The notes under the pieces were generated by a model. It saw only the letters and a list, made by a program, of their open reading frames with translations, searched no databases and was not told the origin of the DNA. Shown piece by piece: positions 9,372 through 19,360 of a stretch of 64,000 nt of DNA (positions are counted from its first letter, which is position 1; every line of letters starts with the position of its first letter). The DNA comes from Hortaea werneckii (lineage: Eukaryota; Ascomycota; Dothideomycetes; Mycosphaerellales; Teratosphaeriaceae): assembly GCA_037044905.1 (NCBI GenBank), contig JBAOKB010000159.1, forward strand, positions 992,001-1,056,000, given 5' to 3'. A program made the position numbers and the translations under genes.

Positions 9372-10904
9372 CTACAAATCCGGATCATCCACTTCCTCCT
9401 GCACCCCAGGCTGCCTCACCCCCAACCCCGTCTCCTCCGCAATCTTCACCTGCACATCGCGCACATGACACATGACGATAGCCAGCGCCAGCGAGTTCCA
9501 GACATCGTAGTCCTTGTCGTCGAAATTGTGATGGCTGACGACTTTGACCTGCTGCTCCTCTTCTAGATCCGGTCGATACGCGACGAGCGCGATGACCGTC
9601 CAGCTCGCCATCAGCGCGTAGATCTGCGGGATCGGCTGGTGGAGCTTGATGAATGTCGAGGGCGAGGATGGAGATGAGTTCTCGATCGTCTGGTGCGCGC
9701 TGAAGGCGGCGTGGTAGCGGGCGTGGAGCTTAGCCATCTTGCGTCGCGCGGTTTCCTGGAGGACGGAGATCGGGGTGTCGCTGTTCTGCATCACGAGTGT
9801 GAGGGGTGGGATGGTCGTCTTCGTGTCCAGCCCCGAGTCGCGATCCGTCCACTTGATGAAGTCCTGGAGGTGTCGCTTGAACTGCATCTCTGGCGTGGTG
9901 TTGCACCGGAATTGTGTCATGTCCCTGACGTATCCGCCGAGAGTGAACAGTTTCTCCAGTGCTTTGATGCCGTGGAAAGTCGGGCCTTTGACGCCACTGA
10001 TGAACGCTCGCTCTTTGTCGTCGTCCTCGACGAACAGCGCGTCCGGGAGGTATCGGAAGTCCATGAAGTAATACTGGGGTAGCAGGGGCTCAAACCCGCG
10101 CATGGCAATCCTCTGGACCAGGAAGATGTGCTCCTCGCTCCAGCCGGCAGCTGCTAGCTCCTCGGACGAGACGCCTCTGTTAGAGAGCTCGGCTGGGACG
10201 CTAACCTTTTTGCTGCGGCTGTGTTCGCGCGCATATTCTTCTTCGGAGACAACCAGAGTTGTGTCTTCAGGTTCGTCTTCATCGTCATCTTCATCGCTAT
10301 CTTCTGCGTCGGCATCCTCGCTTTCTACGTATCCCACAGAGTTCTCTTCCTCTGCATCCGAGTCGTCGTAGTCGTCTGGTGACATGCGCATACGAATGTT
10401 GGACATGTCTTCAGCAAGAGCATCAGCGTCTGGGATGTCATAGTCTTCTCCTTCAGCCCCATACCCGACGTCTTCTGGGTTCTCGTCGAATGCCGCGGGT
10501 TCTTCGCCAACGTAAGACCTATCATAGTCCGGGTCCGGGTCCATCTCCTCGTCATAGTCCTCCATTGATTCTTCCCCTGATTCCATCGCGTCATCGCTGT
10601 CATCCAAACCATACGCCATCTTCCCTCTCTTTTGCGCCTGATCTTGAATCTCGCCAAAAATCCCCTTCCTCTTCACCCCAATACTAGAGCTTGACGGACC
10701 TAGATGCCAGCTATGCACCCGGGCAATAGGACTCATGGAGCGACTCTGCCTCACAATCTGGTCGAGCGAGCCTTTGCGAGTTTTAGTTGAAGCTGCCTTG
10801 ATGTTGGCCGGGGCGGTCTGCGGGGTCTCATTTGCAGTATCGGGTTTGTTGTCTTTGACGGGTGAGACATAGGCCCAGAAGCTGTCCGAGACTCGTTTAA
10901 ACAT
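9372..10904 (-). CDS. Acidic conserved fungal protein, function unknown
   Basis: Minus-strand single-exon gene. I take ATG 10904 (MFKRVSDSFWAYVSP) as the start because the sequence further upstream in the open frame looks non-coding. It encodes 510 residues. Residues ~1-100 are basic and Ser-rich. Residues ~100-260 are extremely acidic, with long runs of Asp/Glu. From ~270 to the end there is a folded-looking domain rich in aromatics (LPQYYFMDFRYLPDALF, TFHGIKALEKLFTLGGYVRD, HARYHAAFSAHQTIEN) containing a hydrophobic stretch (YALMASWTVIALVAY) that could be a buried helix or a membrane segment. The acidic stretch suggests a nuclear protein. I do not recognise the family. Confidence 0.7.
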   Translation of the reverse strand: MFKRVSDSFWAYVSPVKDNKPDTANETPQTAPANIKAASTKTRKGSLDQIVRQSRSMSPIARVHSWHLGPSSSSIGVKRKGIFGEIQDQAQKRGKMAYGLDDSDDAMESGEESMEDYDEEMDPDPDYDRSYVGEEPAAFDENPEDVGYGAEGEDYDIPDADALAEDMSNIRMRMSPDDYDDSDAEEENSVGYVESEDADAEDSDEDDDEDEPEDTTLVVSEEEYAREHSRSKKVSVPAELSNRGVSSEELAAAGWSEEHIFLVQRIAMRGFEPLLPQYYFMDFRYLPDALFVEDDDKERAFISGVKGPTFHGIKALEKLFTLGGYVRDMTQFRCNTTPEMQFKRHLQDFIKWTDRDSGLDTKTTIPPLTLVMQNSDTPISVLQETARRKMAKLHARYHAAFSAHQTIENSSPSSPSTFIKLHQPIPQIYALMASWTVIALVAYRPDLEEEQQVKVVSHHNFDDKDYDVWNSLALAIVMCHVRDVQVKIAEETGLGVRQPGVQEEVDDPDL

Positions 10905-12222
10905 GGTTCCGGAGGTGTCTGGGCCAAGCGACAGTGGCAGAGCTGGGTTGATTCGTTTGTTGTGTACTTCCTGATGCAGGACGCACCTTGCTTGCAAAGT
11001 GATCTGCTTGAGACAGCACGCGCTGCGGAAGTACTGCCTATCTGATATGCCTAGCCCCCCTTCAGGCGGTAACAGAACACTCTGCTCTCTGATCGTCCAG
11101 TACCTCTGTGCCGCGCTTTCTCGAAGATCAATACACAATTCTCTTACGGTATCTGTAGACGTCTGCTACTGTGTCAGGGTCACATGTCAAAGGCCGAGTC
11201 GTTCCACGGCCAGGGAGCGCACTTTCTGTGGCGAACTGTGTCTTGTAATCCGTTTCGTGGGACCAGGCGTGATAAGAACAAAGTAGGAAGCCGACCCTAA
11301 TGTATTGTGGCTCCTGTTGTGGAAGTCGCGACCAAGGCGTGGTAGAACGATTGTTGGTACGTGACACGGTGGTGCGAAGGAAAAACACAAGTGAGGTGAG
11401 GCGAGTCAAATGATAATCGGCAAGGCACTCACTGCCGATCAGCTCGCATCGAGGCTGAAGCGTTTAGACAAGGGCCAGGGTGTGCAGCAATGTATCACCG
11501 AGGAGGCTCGAGCGGGCATCAATGAGGACGAATCTATCATGGCATTGAGGGGCGCGACAATGCGAACAAGCACACATACCTCGGCGCGTTGTCCTGAACA
11601 GCCGGAAAGGGCATGATTACGGGCGCGCATTGTCATTGTCTACTACGAGGACCGACGGCGAACATTCACTGATGGAGAACACTCGTCGCACAAGCTTTGC
11701 GCCGGAAACGGAACGGGTGCATAAGCGCGAGTCAATGATCAGGCTGGACGATAATTGGGCGTGAGCGAGCGTGTTAGGCGCCGGCAGTCAGCTCCCCGAA
11801 ACGGATCTGCAACGTGCGGCAGGAATGCAAGTTTGCAGATTTGCGGAGAGTCTGGAGAGCTTCAATGCGTCGTCTGTTCTGCTTTCACTCCCTCCCTCTG
11901 TCTCTACTCTTCCATCGCATGTGAAGCCCATGGGTATCTGCGGAAACTCTGAGGACGTCATGATAAGAGCTAGGACCCCCGATTCGGCTGTTTGTTGTTG
12001 TTGATGTTGACACGGACGGTCCCGCCAGTCCATACATAACAAACCCCGCCGCCAGCTTCGCGACCTTCACTTTCACACCCACATCCGAAACGTCACGAAG
12101 CGAACCATCACGACCCATCAACACCCAAACTTCACCAAAGAGCTCGGAATACCAAAAAGTGTAACACAACCCTTTAGGATACATCGCAGTCCACGCGATT
12201 CACCCCCGAGGAGGCTTCCGCG
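10905..12222. other. Divergent promoter region between the acidic orphan and the Ulp1-like protease
   Basis: 1.3 kb without a recognisable gene; it separates two divergently transcribed genes. The last ~200 bases are pyrimidine-rich and probably the leader of the Ulp1-like gene. Confidence 0.4.
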
Positions 12223-14450
12223 ATGGATTCTTCGTCTATGGACGTCGATAGCAGCGACTACATCAGAGAAGTCCGCCGCATGAACACAACCCCTCCCAAA
12301 GTCAAGACTCCCGCCCCCAAAGCGCACGCAGATTCGAGTGCCGCCAAGTCGCCACCGTCCTCGCTAGGAAAGCGCAAGTTCCAACTGGACTTTGACGAGC
12401 CCGAGTTCCAGTCTACTCCTCTCAGCGTTGTTCAGCGCAGAGCTGCCCTTGTGAGCCGTATGACGCGCTCACCGGCACAGTCGACTCCTCGTCGGACTCC
12501 CGACCGGCCGTTCAGCCTCTTCCATCCCGCATTCCAGCAGGAGGCACCATCATATTACGGCACTATTCCGCGCTTTGGCTACAACTGCGTTGGCCTCGGC
12601 TACGGTATTGTCAGTCTTGCCTGGAACTGGCTACGCGGTATCGCCTCGCACGCTGGCACCCAGATCTTTGCTCAGCAGACGCGTGACCGCAGCAAGAGAC
12701 GCGCCATTGAGCGCACCGACGCGCGCAATTCCAGTGAACTTCCGGGTAGCTTTCCGGCAGCAGCAGCAGTCCCGTCAGAAACTACCAAAACTTCCCAGAT
12801 GCCGACGCCGCCTGATTCACGCCCGAACAGCCCTCCGGGCGAGCAGAAGGAGGGGGCACAGTCTACCACCACCAAATCAGAGGCTAAAAAGGCCGAGCAG
12901 CAAGATGAGACGGCCACAGCTGCAAGTTCGAATACCGCCAAAGACCAGACTCCTCAAGCGACCGCAGTCACTGCCCTGTCCGAGGCTGAGAAGCCCAAGA
13001 AACCATCGCCGTTCATCCAATCCAAGCTGATCAAGACGGCACGTGGCCACTGGTCCACTCTCAGGCTGCCGGTGGAGAATATGCGAAGGAGGTAGCAGCG
13101 GCGACTGCAAGAGCGAACTTGCCCCAATTTACCGAAAACGATGAACGGCTCAAGAGGTTCAGCGACCACAAGACCGATTACTTCTTCTTCTATGATGAGA
13201 ACATGGGCAAGTGGCGCCGTCCTTGGACTTACACCGAGGCTGGATACAAGAAGGATGAGGATAGAAAACTCATCCGGGTTGAGCAGCCATCTGAGCCAAA
13301 GAACGACGCGCATTCCGGCTCTGGTAAAAAGCCTGTAGCACTGCCAGAAGATGCCAGGCCAAGCATCAAGGCTTCTGAAGCCGATGAGGAGAAGCGTGAC
13401 CCGATTGACGATCTGTGTCGTAGGGCGAAGGCGATTAGCATTCCCACCCCGGAGATGATACGGTTGAGTAAAATTGGAGTGATGCGTTCAAGGCTACACA
13501 TGCGCGTTGAGCGACTTGAGCTGGAGAAAGCCGAAGCTGAGCAGGAGGCCGCATTGCAAGCCGAGCGCGAAGCTGCCGAGAAGGAGGCAGCAGCCAAGAA
13601 GCTTGAGGAAGAGAAGGCCCGTGAGGAGGAAGAGAAGGCCCGCAAAGAGTTGGAGGAAGCTGAAGCTGCCAAGCGCGCTGCCGCCAAGCTGATTGTGACG
13701 CTGTCGCCAGAATGGGACGAGAAAATCGACGAGGCCATGCAGACCAGAGACCCAAAGAAGATCCTGGCAACATCGGTCGAGGCGGTCGAACTTAGTAGGT
13801 ACGACCTGGGACGTCTTTTCCCAACCGGCGACAGAAACGCCGACGGCACCAAGCCATCGGGCTGGCTCAATGACGAGACGGTCAACGCGTGGTTCCAAGG
13901 CATCGTCCAAGCCAAGAAGATCCAGACAGGCTATGTCAAAGGCCCGAAGAACACGCCGGCGTTCGAAGCATACAACTCCGGCTGGCGCACCACCGTCGAG
14001 AAGAAGGGCATCACCGGTATCGAGACGTGGTCCCGTCGCAAGGGCATCAAGGGCGACAAGCTTTACAACGCCGAGAAGATCTTCTTCCCCATCAACGGCG
14101 GTGGACACTGGACTCTGCTCATCATCTCGCCCAAGGAGCGCAAAGTCGAATTCCTGGACAGCATGGGCGGCAGCTCGACGGATGCTTTCAAAGACGCGAA
14201 GGCCTGGCTCAAGATGGAGTTGAAGGGCGCCAAGCACCCTTATAACGAGGACGAGTGGGAGTTTAGCACGGTGAAGAGCGAGCAGCAGACCAACATGAGC
14301 GACTGCGGCGCTTTCGCCTGCCTGAACGGCCTCGCTGCCGCCAAAGGTCGCAGCTTCCGCGACGTGGAGCCGACTCGGATGAAGGAAGGCAGGAAGATGA
14401 TGGTCGCTGTGCTCTTGAACGGTGGCTTCATCGGGGAATTCGAACTTTAG
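12223..14450 (+). CDS. Ulp1-type SUMO protease (C48 cysteine peptidase), one apparent frameshift
   Basis: Ulp1-family proteases mature SUMO and remove it from targets, usually at the nuclear envelope. The first frame (12223 on) encodes a Ser/Pro/Lys-rich N-terminal region with LGYGIVSLAWNWLRG. The second frame, from about 13060 to 14450, encodes the rest: a charged Ala/Glu/Lys coiled coil and then the catalytic domain. There WLNDETVNAWF is the substrate-binding start, GGGHWTLL carries the catalytic His, FLDSMGG the Asp, and QQTNMSDCGAF the Gln and the nucleophile Cys. The two frames join only if one base is missing around 13051-13062 (TGGTCC run). There is no GT-AG pair of credible intron length there. 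With that correction the protein is about 740 residues and uninterrupted. Confidence 0.88.
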
Positions 14451-15270
14451 AAAGCGAGGGGAAATGAGACTTGGTTCTTTCTCGGCTGGAAAGAATTGGC
14501 CTCTTCCCCCGACATGCATGATTACTTTGCTTTTTGTTTTTTATAACTTGCTGAGCGACCTCACGGAGGGCTACGATTTTGTTTTTATGATTGAGAGGAC
14601 CTTGAAACAAGGGCTACGAACGATACCCCCCAAACAGCGGGCGCTTGCGTTTTTTTTTTTTTGGATTGTTGGGATGGACGCTTTTCGCGCGTCTGCTTTG
14701 AACTTGCTTTGGATTTGCCATCGGGACGCCACTACCTGGAGTCGGACGCGGTCACTTGAAGAGTCGGAAGCTGTTGCTCGCGGTTGGAAGCTACTGTCTA
14801 CTGTCGGAGGAAATCACTTGGGTTCGGAGGCTGCTGCTTGCTTGATCGAGGCTATTGGTTTGACCTGTCTGCTGGCCCGCTGCTATAGCTCTCAGGGGCA
14901 CCGTTCTGGAAGGCAACGCTTTCCTGCCTTAGCTGGCTCGCCCGAAAGGGTAGCTGCGGGTGGATGTGCGGCGCTGGAAGGTTCGGTGTTTCCTGATCTC
15001 CCTGGCATGGCTGGTGGGCTGGTTGGTGATGGTTGAGGTTCTGTGGGCACAGGCTGATGGGCGATGGGTGAGGACTGATGGCTGGTAGATGATAGGTGAA
15101 GGCGTGGGTGATGGTTGATGGTTGGAGGGCGATGGCTGATTACTCTGGGCTGATGGGAGATCGATGGCTTGCTTTTTGTTGCTTGTTCCTTTGGTACAGC
15201 TGTAAATTGTGGATTGATACATGTTTCTCACCGGTCTCATGTCGTTGTTTCTGTGTTCTGAATTCCAGCA
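14451..15270. other. Low-complexity intergenic region downstream of the SUMO protease
   Basis: It contains a 14-base T run near 14651, a degenerate GTCGGAAGCTGCTGCT-like tract around 14740-14860, and the GATGGTTGATGG-rich tract listed separately. Open frames here are a consequence of repeat composition. Confidence 0.45.
15010..15172. repeat. Degenerate GATGGTTGATGG-type simple repeat
   Basis: This stretch is built from irregular words such as GATGGTTG, GATGGGCGATGG, GATGGCTG and GATAGG, about 8-16 bp apart. It looks like a decayed microsatellite/minisatellite; no exact unit is preserved. Confidence 0.55.
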
Positions 15271-15444
15271 CAGTCCGAACTCGCTGTAGGCATCTTCTGA
15301 TTAGCAATACCGCTCTAAATTCATAAATTCCGTCAGGCTTTCAGTCTCTCTACGCTACTGTATTGCACATTCGGTGTTGCAATACTTCCTCTGTAGCAAT
15401 GGGATGCTTTCAATTTCTGCAATTCTTAGAAGAAGTTTAGACTC
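15271..15444 (-). mobile_element. MITE-like element, copy E (~174 bp), reversed orientation
   Basis: It begins CAGTCCGAACTCGCTGTAGG and ends near AAGAAGTTTAGACT; the outermost bases and the flanking TA have decayed. The interior aligns with copy D throughout, for example TTAGCAATACCGCTCTA, GCTACTGTATTGCAC and CTGTAGCAATGGGATG. Confidence 0.7.
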
Positions 15445-15904
15445 TCCATTGCGCATTCGCCCTGCTCCTGCTGAGCGCCAGGAGAAGTCACACAGACTAT
15501 AGTCCTTGTAGCTAAATGATTCCTCTGTCGCATGGCGATCGTGACTCTCTGACTTCGACGCTCTCAATAAGACAGATTGGCTCTGCGCCAGTGTGCCGAA
15601 TATGCCAAAGAGGCAGGAACGTAAGCGCTAACCTCCGGTCTTCCGGGCCGAAGCGTCGAGGGATGACTGCCCTGAGCCTCACTACTGCTTAGGAACTTGA
15701 AGTCACCTGGAAATAGCCCGCTCGGACATACGTGTACGTCGCTTCAATACTTCTCGACTTATTACTGCAGCACCTGATTCGGTTACAGCACGTGCTGGTG
15801 TCATTCACCCTGCTCTTAACAACAACCACACCGAGGACCCACAGCACGATACCGAAACTCTCCATCGCACTCGCGATTATCAAGCTCACATCGCCACCGC
15901 CAGC

Positions 15905-17343
15905 ATGGCTCGCGACAGAGACAACGATGTCCCTCAACCTGGGCCTGCGCAACTGAGCTCCCACGCTGGACCCGATGAGTGGCTTTCCCAAGCCAAGCTC
16001 TGCCGCTACCTCCCCGAGGCCGACATGAAACGGCTATGCGAGACGGTCAAGGAATGCCTGATGGAGGAATCCAACATCCAGCCTGTCTCTGCCCCCGTCA
16101 CAGTCTGTGGTGATATCCACGGCCAATTCTACGACCTGCTCGAGCTCTTCAATGTCGCAGGCGGCATGCCAGGAGAAGTGGACGAGCGGAACATGGCGCT
16201 TAAAGCCGAACAAGCAAGATTGGAGAGTGCAAAGAGCCCAAGCAGAGTCAGCAGCGGAAGTGCTGGCGCCATTAGTGCAGCGGATATCGAGCCGCCGACT
16301 CAGATCAGCGACCCGAAGGTCAGGCGAAAGATGAAGAGGAGGTACCAGAGGGACAGTGCGTATACCTCAGCAGCATCAAATGACGGCTCAGAACCTACTG
16401 GTGAAGACGAAGAGGAGAGCAGAGGCCGGATCAGGAGCCGGAGCGTCGGCCAAGACGACGATGATGACTACGAAGAGGGCGAGGATAGCGAGGACAGCGG
16501 TGTCGGTGTGCGCAGTCCCGGGGCCTGTCGAAGCAAGAGCAAGTCCGCGACCGACTATGCGAACGGCAAGCAGAACTTCATCTTCCTGGGAGACTTTGTG
16601 GACAGAGGATACTTTTCCCTCGAGACCTTCACTTTACTCATGTGCTTGAAAGCGAAGTTCCCGGACAAAATCACCCTCGTGCGTGGTAACCACGAGTCCC
16701 GACAGATCACACAGGTGTATGGGTTCTACGAAGAGTGCCAGCAGAAGTACGGCAACGCTTCGGTATGGAAGTCGTGCTGTCAGGTCTTTGACTTCTTGGC
16801 GCTTGCTGCGATCATTGACGGCAAAGTATTGTGTGTGCACGGCGGACTGTCACCTGAGATCAGGACGCTAGATCAAATCAGAGTCGTTGCCCGAGCGCAG
16901 GAGATCCCTCACGAGGGTGCCTTCTGCGATCTAGTTTGGTCAGACCCAGAGGAAGTCGACACTTGGGCCGTCTCACCCCGTGGTGCGGGCTGGCTGTTTG
17001 GGGATAAAGTATCGTCAGAGGTAAGCATCCCAACAACATCTCCCACCTTCCTCGAGATTTACATTCGCTAACAAATGTCCCAAAGTTCAACCATGTCAAC
17101 AACCTCCAGCTCATCGCTCGCGCCCATCAGCTCGTGAACGAGGGTTACAAGTACCACTTCCAATCCCAAGATGTCGTCACAGTCTGGAGTGCACCCAATT
17201 ACTGCTACCGCTGCGGTAACGTGGCATCCATCATGACGCTCGGCGAGGACTTGGAGCCGGACTTCAAGATCTTCTCCGCTGTGCCAGATCACCGCCGGGC
17301 GGTGCCTGCTGGAAGGGCGGGGAGAGGCGAGTACTTTTTGTAA
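15905..17343 (+). CDS. SIT4: PP2A-type Ser/Thr phosphatase catalytic subunit, Sit4/PP6 family, with a long acidic insertion
   Basis: Sit4/PP6 acts with SAP subunits in G1/S progression and TOR signalling. Two exons, 15905-17020 and 17086-17343 (GTAAGC donor, GCTAACA branch, AAAG acceptor), encode about 457 residues. The N-terminus GPDEWLSQAKLC, MKRLC and KECLMEESNIQPV are Sit4/PP6 hallmarks. Metal and catalytic motifs are all present: GDIHGQF, GDFVDRG, RGNHESRQITQVYGF, HGGLSPEI and WSAPNYCYRCGN. The C-terminus is EYFL, as in PP2A-like enzymes. About 125 residues are inserted between GDIHGQF and GDFVDRG (nt ~16165-16575), rich in Ser, Arg, Asp and Glu. I recall a similar insert in filamentous ascomycete Sit4 proteins. 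Confidence 0.94.
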
Positions 17344-17638
17344 GCCACAGAATAGGATCTCGGGGGGGTTCTCATCGTCTCTGATATGGAGAGTGGGATC
17401 GCCTACTGCCTCGAGAGCCATTCATGATATGATTTGTGTGCGTGATGCAGCGGTGTACACTTGGACGGCATAGGACGAACATGACTTCTGTTTCGAAGTT
17501 CGCTGGTGCTGCTTTTGGTATTCGAATCATGGAAATGGCGCGCTGAATCCGGCCGGTCTTGTCTACGTTTGGCCGCTCTTGTACAGTAGATATGCTTTTG
17601 ATGCGGAATGACAATGCGCGTGATACCCTTTGATCTTA

Positions 17639-17816
17639 CAGTCTAAACTCCCTATATGAATCGCGAAAGTCCATTGTGTCTCATTGTTATAGATCGAGTA
17701 TTGTTATTGTTAACTGACGGTACAATAGAGTAACGTAGATAGCAAAACGTCCAACGGAGATTCTGCGCAAACGGCGGTATTGCTAGTCAGAGGATTTCTA
17801 CATCGAGTTCCAACTG
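17639..17816 (+). mobile_element. MITE-like element, copy C (178 bp)
   Basis: It starts CAGTCTAAACTCCCTATATG after TA (17637-17638) and ends CATCGAGTTCCAACTG; the right flank is AA, so the duplication is partly lost. Internal words match copies A, D and E (ATCGCGAAAGTCC, TATTGCTAGTC). No coding capacity. Confidence 0.8.
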
Positions 17817-18659
17817 AACTTCCCTTTGTCTGAGGCAGGTCTGTCAAAATGACCGTTACAAACGAGTTTCGTAGGTTCTTGCGGGTGACTGCGCTGAAAA
17901 GCTTGAGGATGTTTTCCTGTTGATGAGCAAGAAGCAGCACCCTTCTACATTCAGGTACCTGCTGGGCGTATGGCTCCATTGCGTGCAAAGACATACTGGA
18001 TTGGCTATTTCATCATATCCAAGGGCTATTGCTTGCTGGGTGAAACCCAAACATACCTCGGTGTGCATCACAAATTAAAGCACGTCTCGAAACCCCGGCT
18101 GAACCAGGACAGAACCTCCAACATAAACATTTTGCGGGTCTTGCATGTCATGTCGGTCATCTTGTGGTGGCTTCTTCGAAATCCGTCCATGCGACCTGGA
18201 TGAATCAAGTTTTCTTCATTGACAAACAAACCCCGACAGACCTATCCATCCGAGGATCTGTGGTCAAATGTGACCGCACAGGGATGATAATGGACCGACG
18301 CCGTCAATCGACTCGCCATGAAACCAAAGATGGAGCTTCGCACTGTAGCTAAAGCTACCTAGGTAGCTAGTAATACTGAGGGCAGAACATCTTACTCGTC
18401 GCTCCGCACGACAACGAATACTTTCCCCACAGCTCGTCCATATCGCGGGGGGTTGATTCGGCATGGAACGACTTTCAGCTGGTCAACGAGCGTCATGGAT
18501 TTTTCTTGTAGTTAGGTCGAGAGTCAGCAGAGTATGTTCTCAAGCTGGCCATAAGACCCTTCGAGGCTGCAACATGCGGAAATCGACCTTGCGCATTAAT
18601 CCCGTTTTCTTCTTTCGTAGACCGTCTAGTGTCAACTGCTTCCTTTTCACACGTTTACA
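17817..18659. other. Intergenic; contains a 16-bp perfect palindrome
   Basis: No gene seen. At 18353-18368 AGCTACCTAGGTAGCT is a perfect palindrome. The final ~150 bases should hold the promoter of the secreted protein gene. Confidence 0.4.
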
Positions 18660-19360
18660 ATGCGCTTTCACGCCACTGCCATGATCGCCGCTGCTTTGGC
18701 AGTCGGCAACGCAAAGGCACAAGACTGTCTCAACGACAATGCAGCCGGGACACTGGCAACGAACTTCGGTCTCCTGATCTCCAACTACAGCAATGAGCTC
18801 GCAGACAAAACCATCTATCCCGACTTTGTCGATTACTCTGGTAATGCCGCGGTCCATCCTGTAGAGCCAACGTGAACTCGTTCTCAGCTTATCCCATATC
18901 CATACTGACCTGCTGGTGCATCCATAGAGTCCGTCAACACCTTGATCAATTCCGGCGGGAACGCGCCTATGCCGCTCCTGAACCCGACCTTCTCTTCTCG
19001 CGAAGAATTCAAGATCGCGTCGGCTATGCAGCCGCCTGTTCCGTTCGCGGTCCAGAACATCTGGGTAAGGAAGAATGCTTAGTCTTGCAAAATGTCCCCA
19101 CAGAGAAGGTGATCTCTACTAACCACTTGCTGGTCAATCAGTATAACTGCGATACAGTCACGGTCAGATGGCTGTCGGCGCAGACGCCGCTGCCGGTGGT
19201 GGGTATCAGTGTCTTGCATACCACCTGCTCTGAGAACCCGGATTCGCCGGTGCCGTATCAGATTGACCAGATCTGGGCTGAGTTTGATAGTGGTGCGTGG
19301 TTGGTTAATTTGGGGGTCTTGAAGCCCGCTGCGGCGAACTTCGTGGATCGTCCTCCATAA
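18660..19360 (+). CDS. Small secreted protein, probable NTF2-like fold
   Basis: Three exons, 18660-18840, 18928-19064 and 19142-19360, give about 178 residues. Both introns have GT-AG ends and branch motifs (ACTGACC and CTAAC). The first 20 residues form a signal peptide (MRFHATAMIAAALAVGNAKA) with a predicted cleavage before QDCLNDN. The mature part resembles secreted NTF2-like proteins of plant-associated fungi: a helical start (GTLATNFGLLISNYSNELADKTI), FVDYSESVNTLIN, SREEFKIA, then beta strands (CDTVTVRWLSAQTPLPVVGIS, IDQIWAEFDSGAWLVNLG). Cysteines sit near the start, at YNCD and at HTTCSEN. No catalytic motif is known for this group. A role in host interaction is only an inference from secretion and small size. 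Confidence 0.82.

Noticed and set aside
9693..10371. Long plus-strand open frames opposite the 510-residue acidic protein
   Set aside because: They are antisense to a good coding frame and arise from its codon bias and GAT/GAA repeats; no independent motifs.
13229..14519. Minus-strand frames of 228 and 341 codons within the SUMO protease gene
   Set aside because: Antisense shadows of the Ala/Glu/Lys-rich coding region; the plus strand holds the full catalytic triad.
14422..15036. 204-codon plus-strand frame after the SUMO protease
   Set aside because: Starts inside the end of the protease gene in another frame and runs through repeats; composition is not protein-like.
17521..17533. TTCGAATC-like words that resemble a tRNA B-box
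   Set aside because: No matching A-box or cloverleaf could be drawn around this or similar words elsewhere, so no tRNA is called.
18353..18368. Perfect 16-bp palindrome AGCTACCTAGGTAGCT
   Set aside because: CCTAGG-centred palindromes of this kind are frequent in fungal intergenic DNA; no partner motif or gene context gives it a role.
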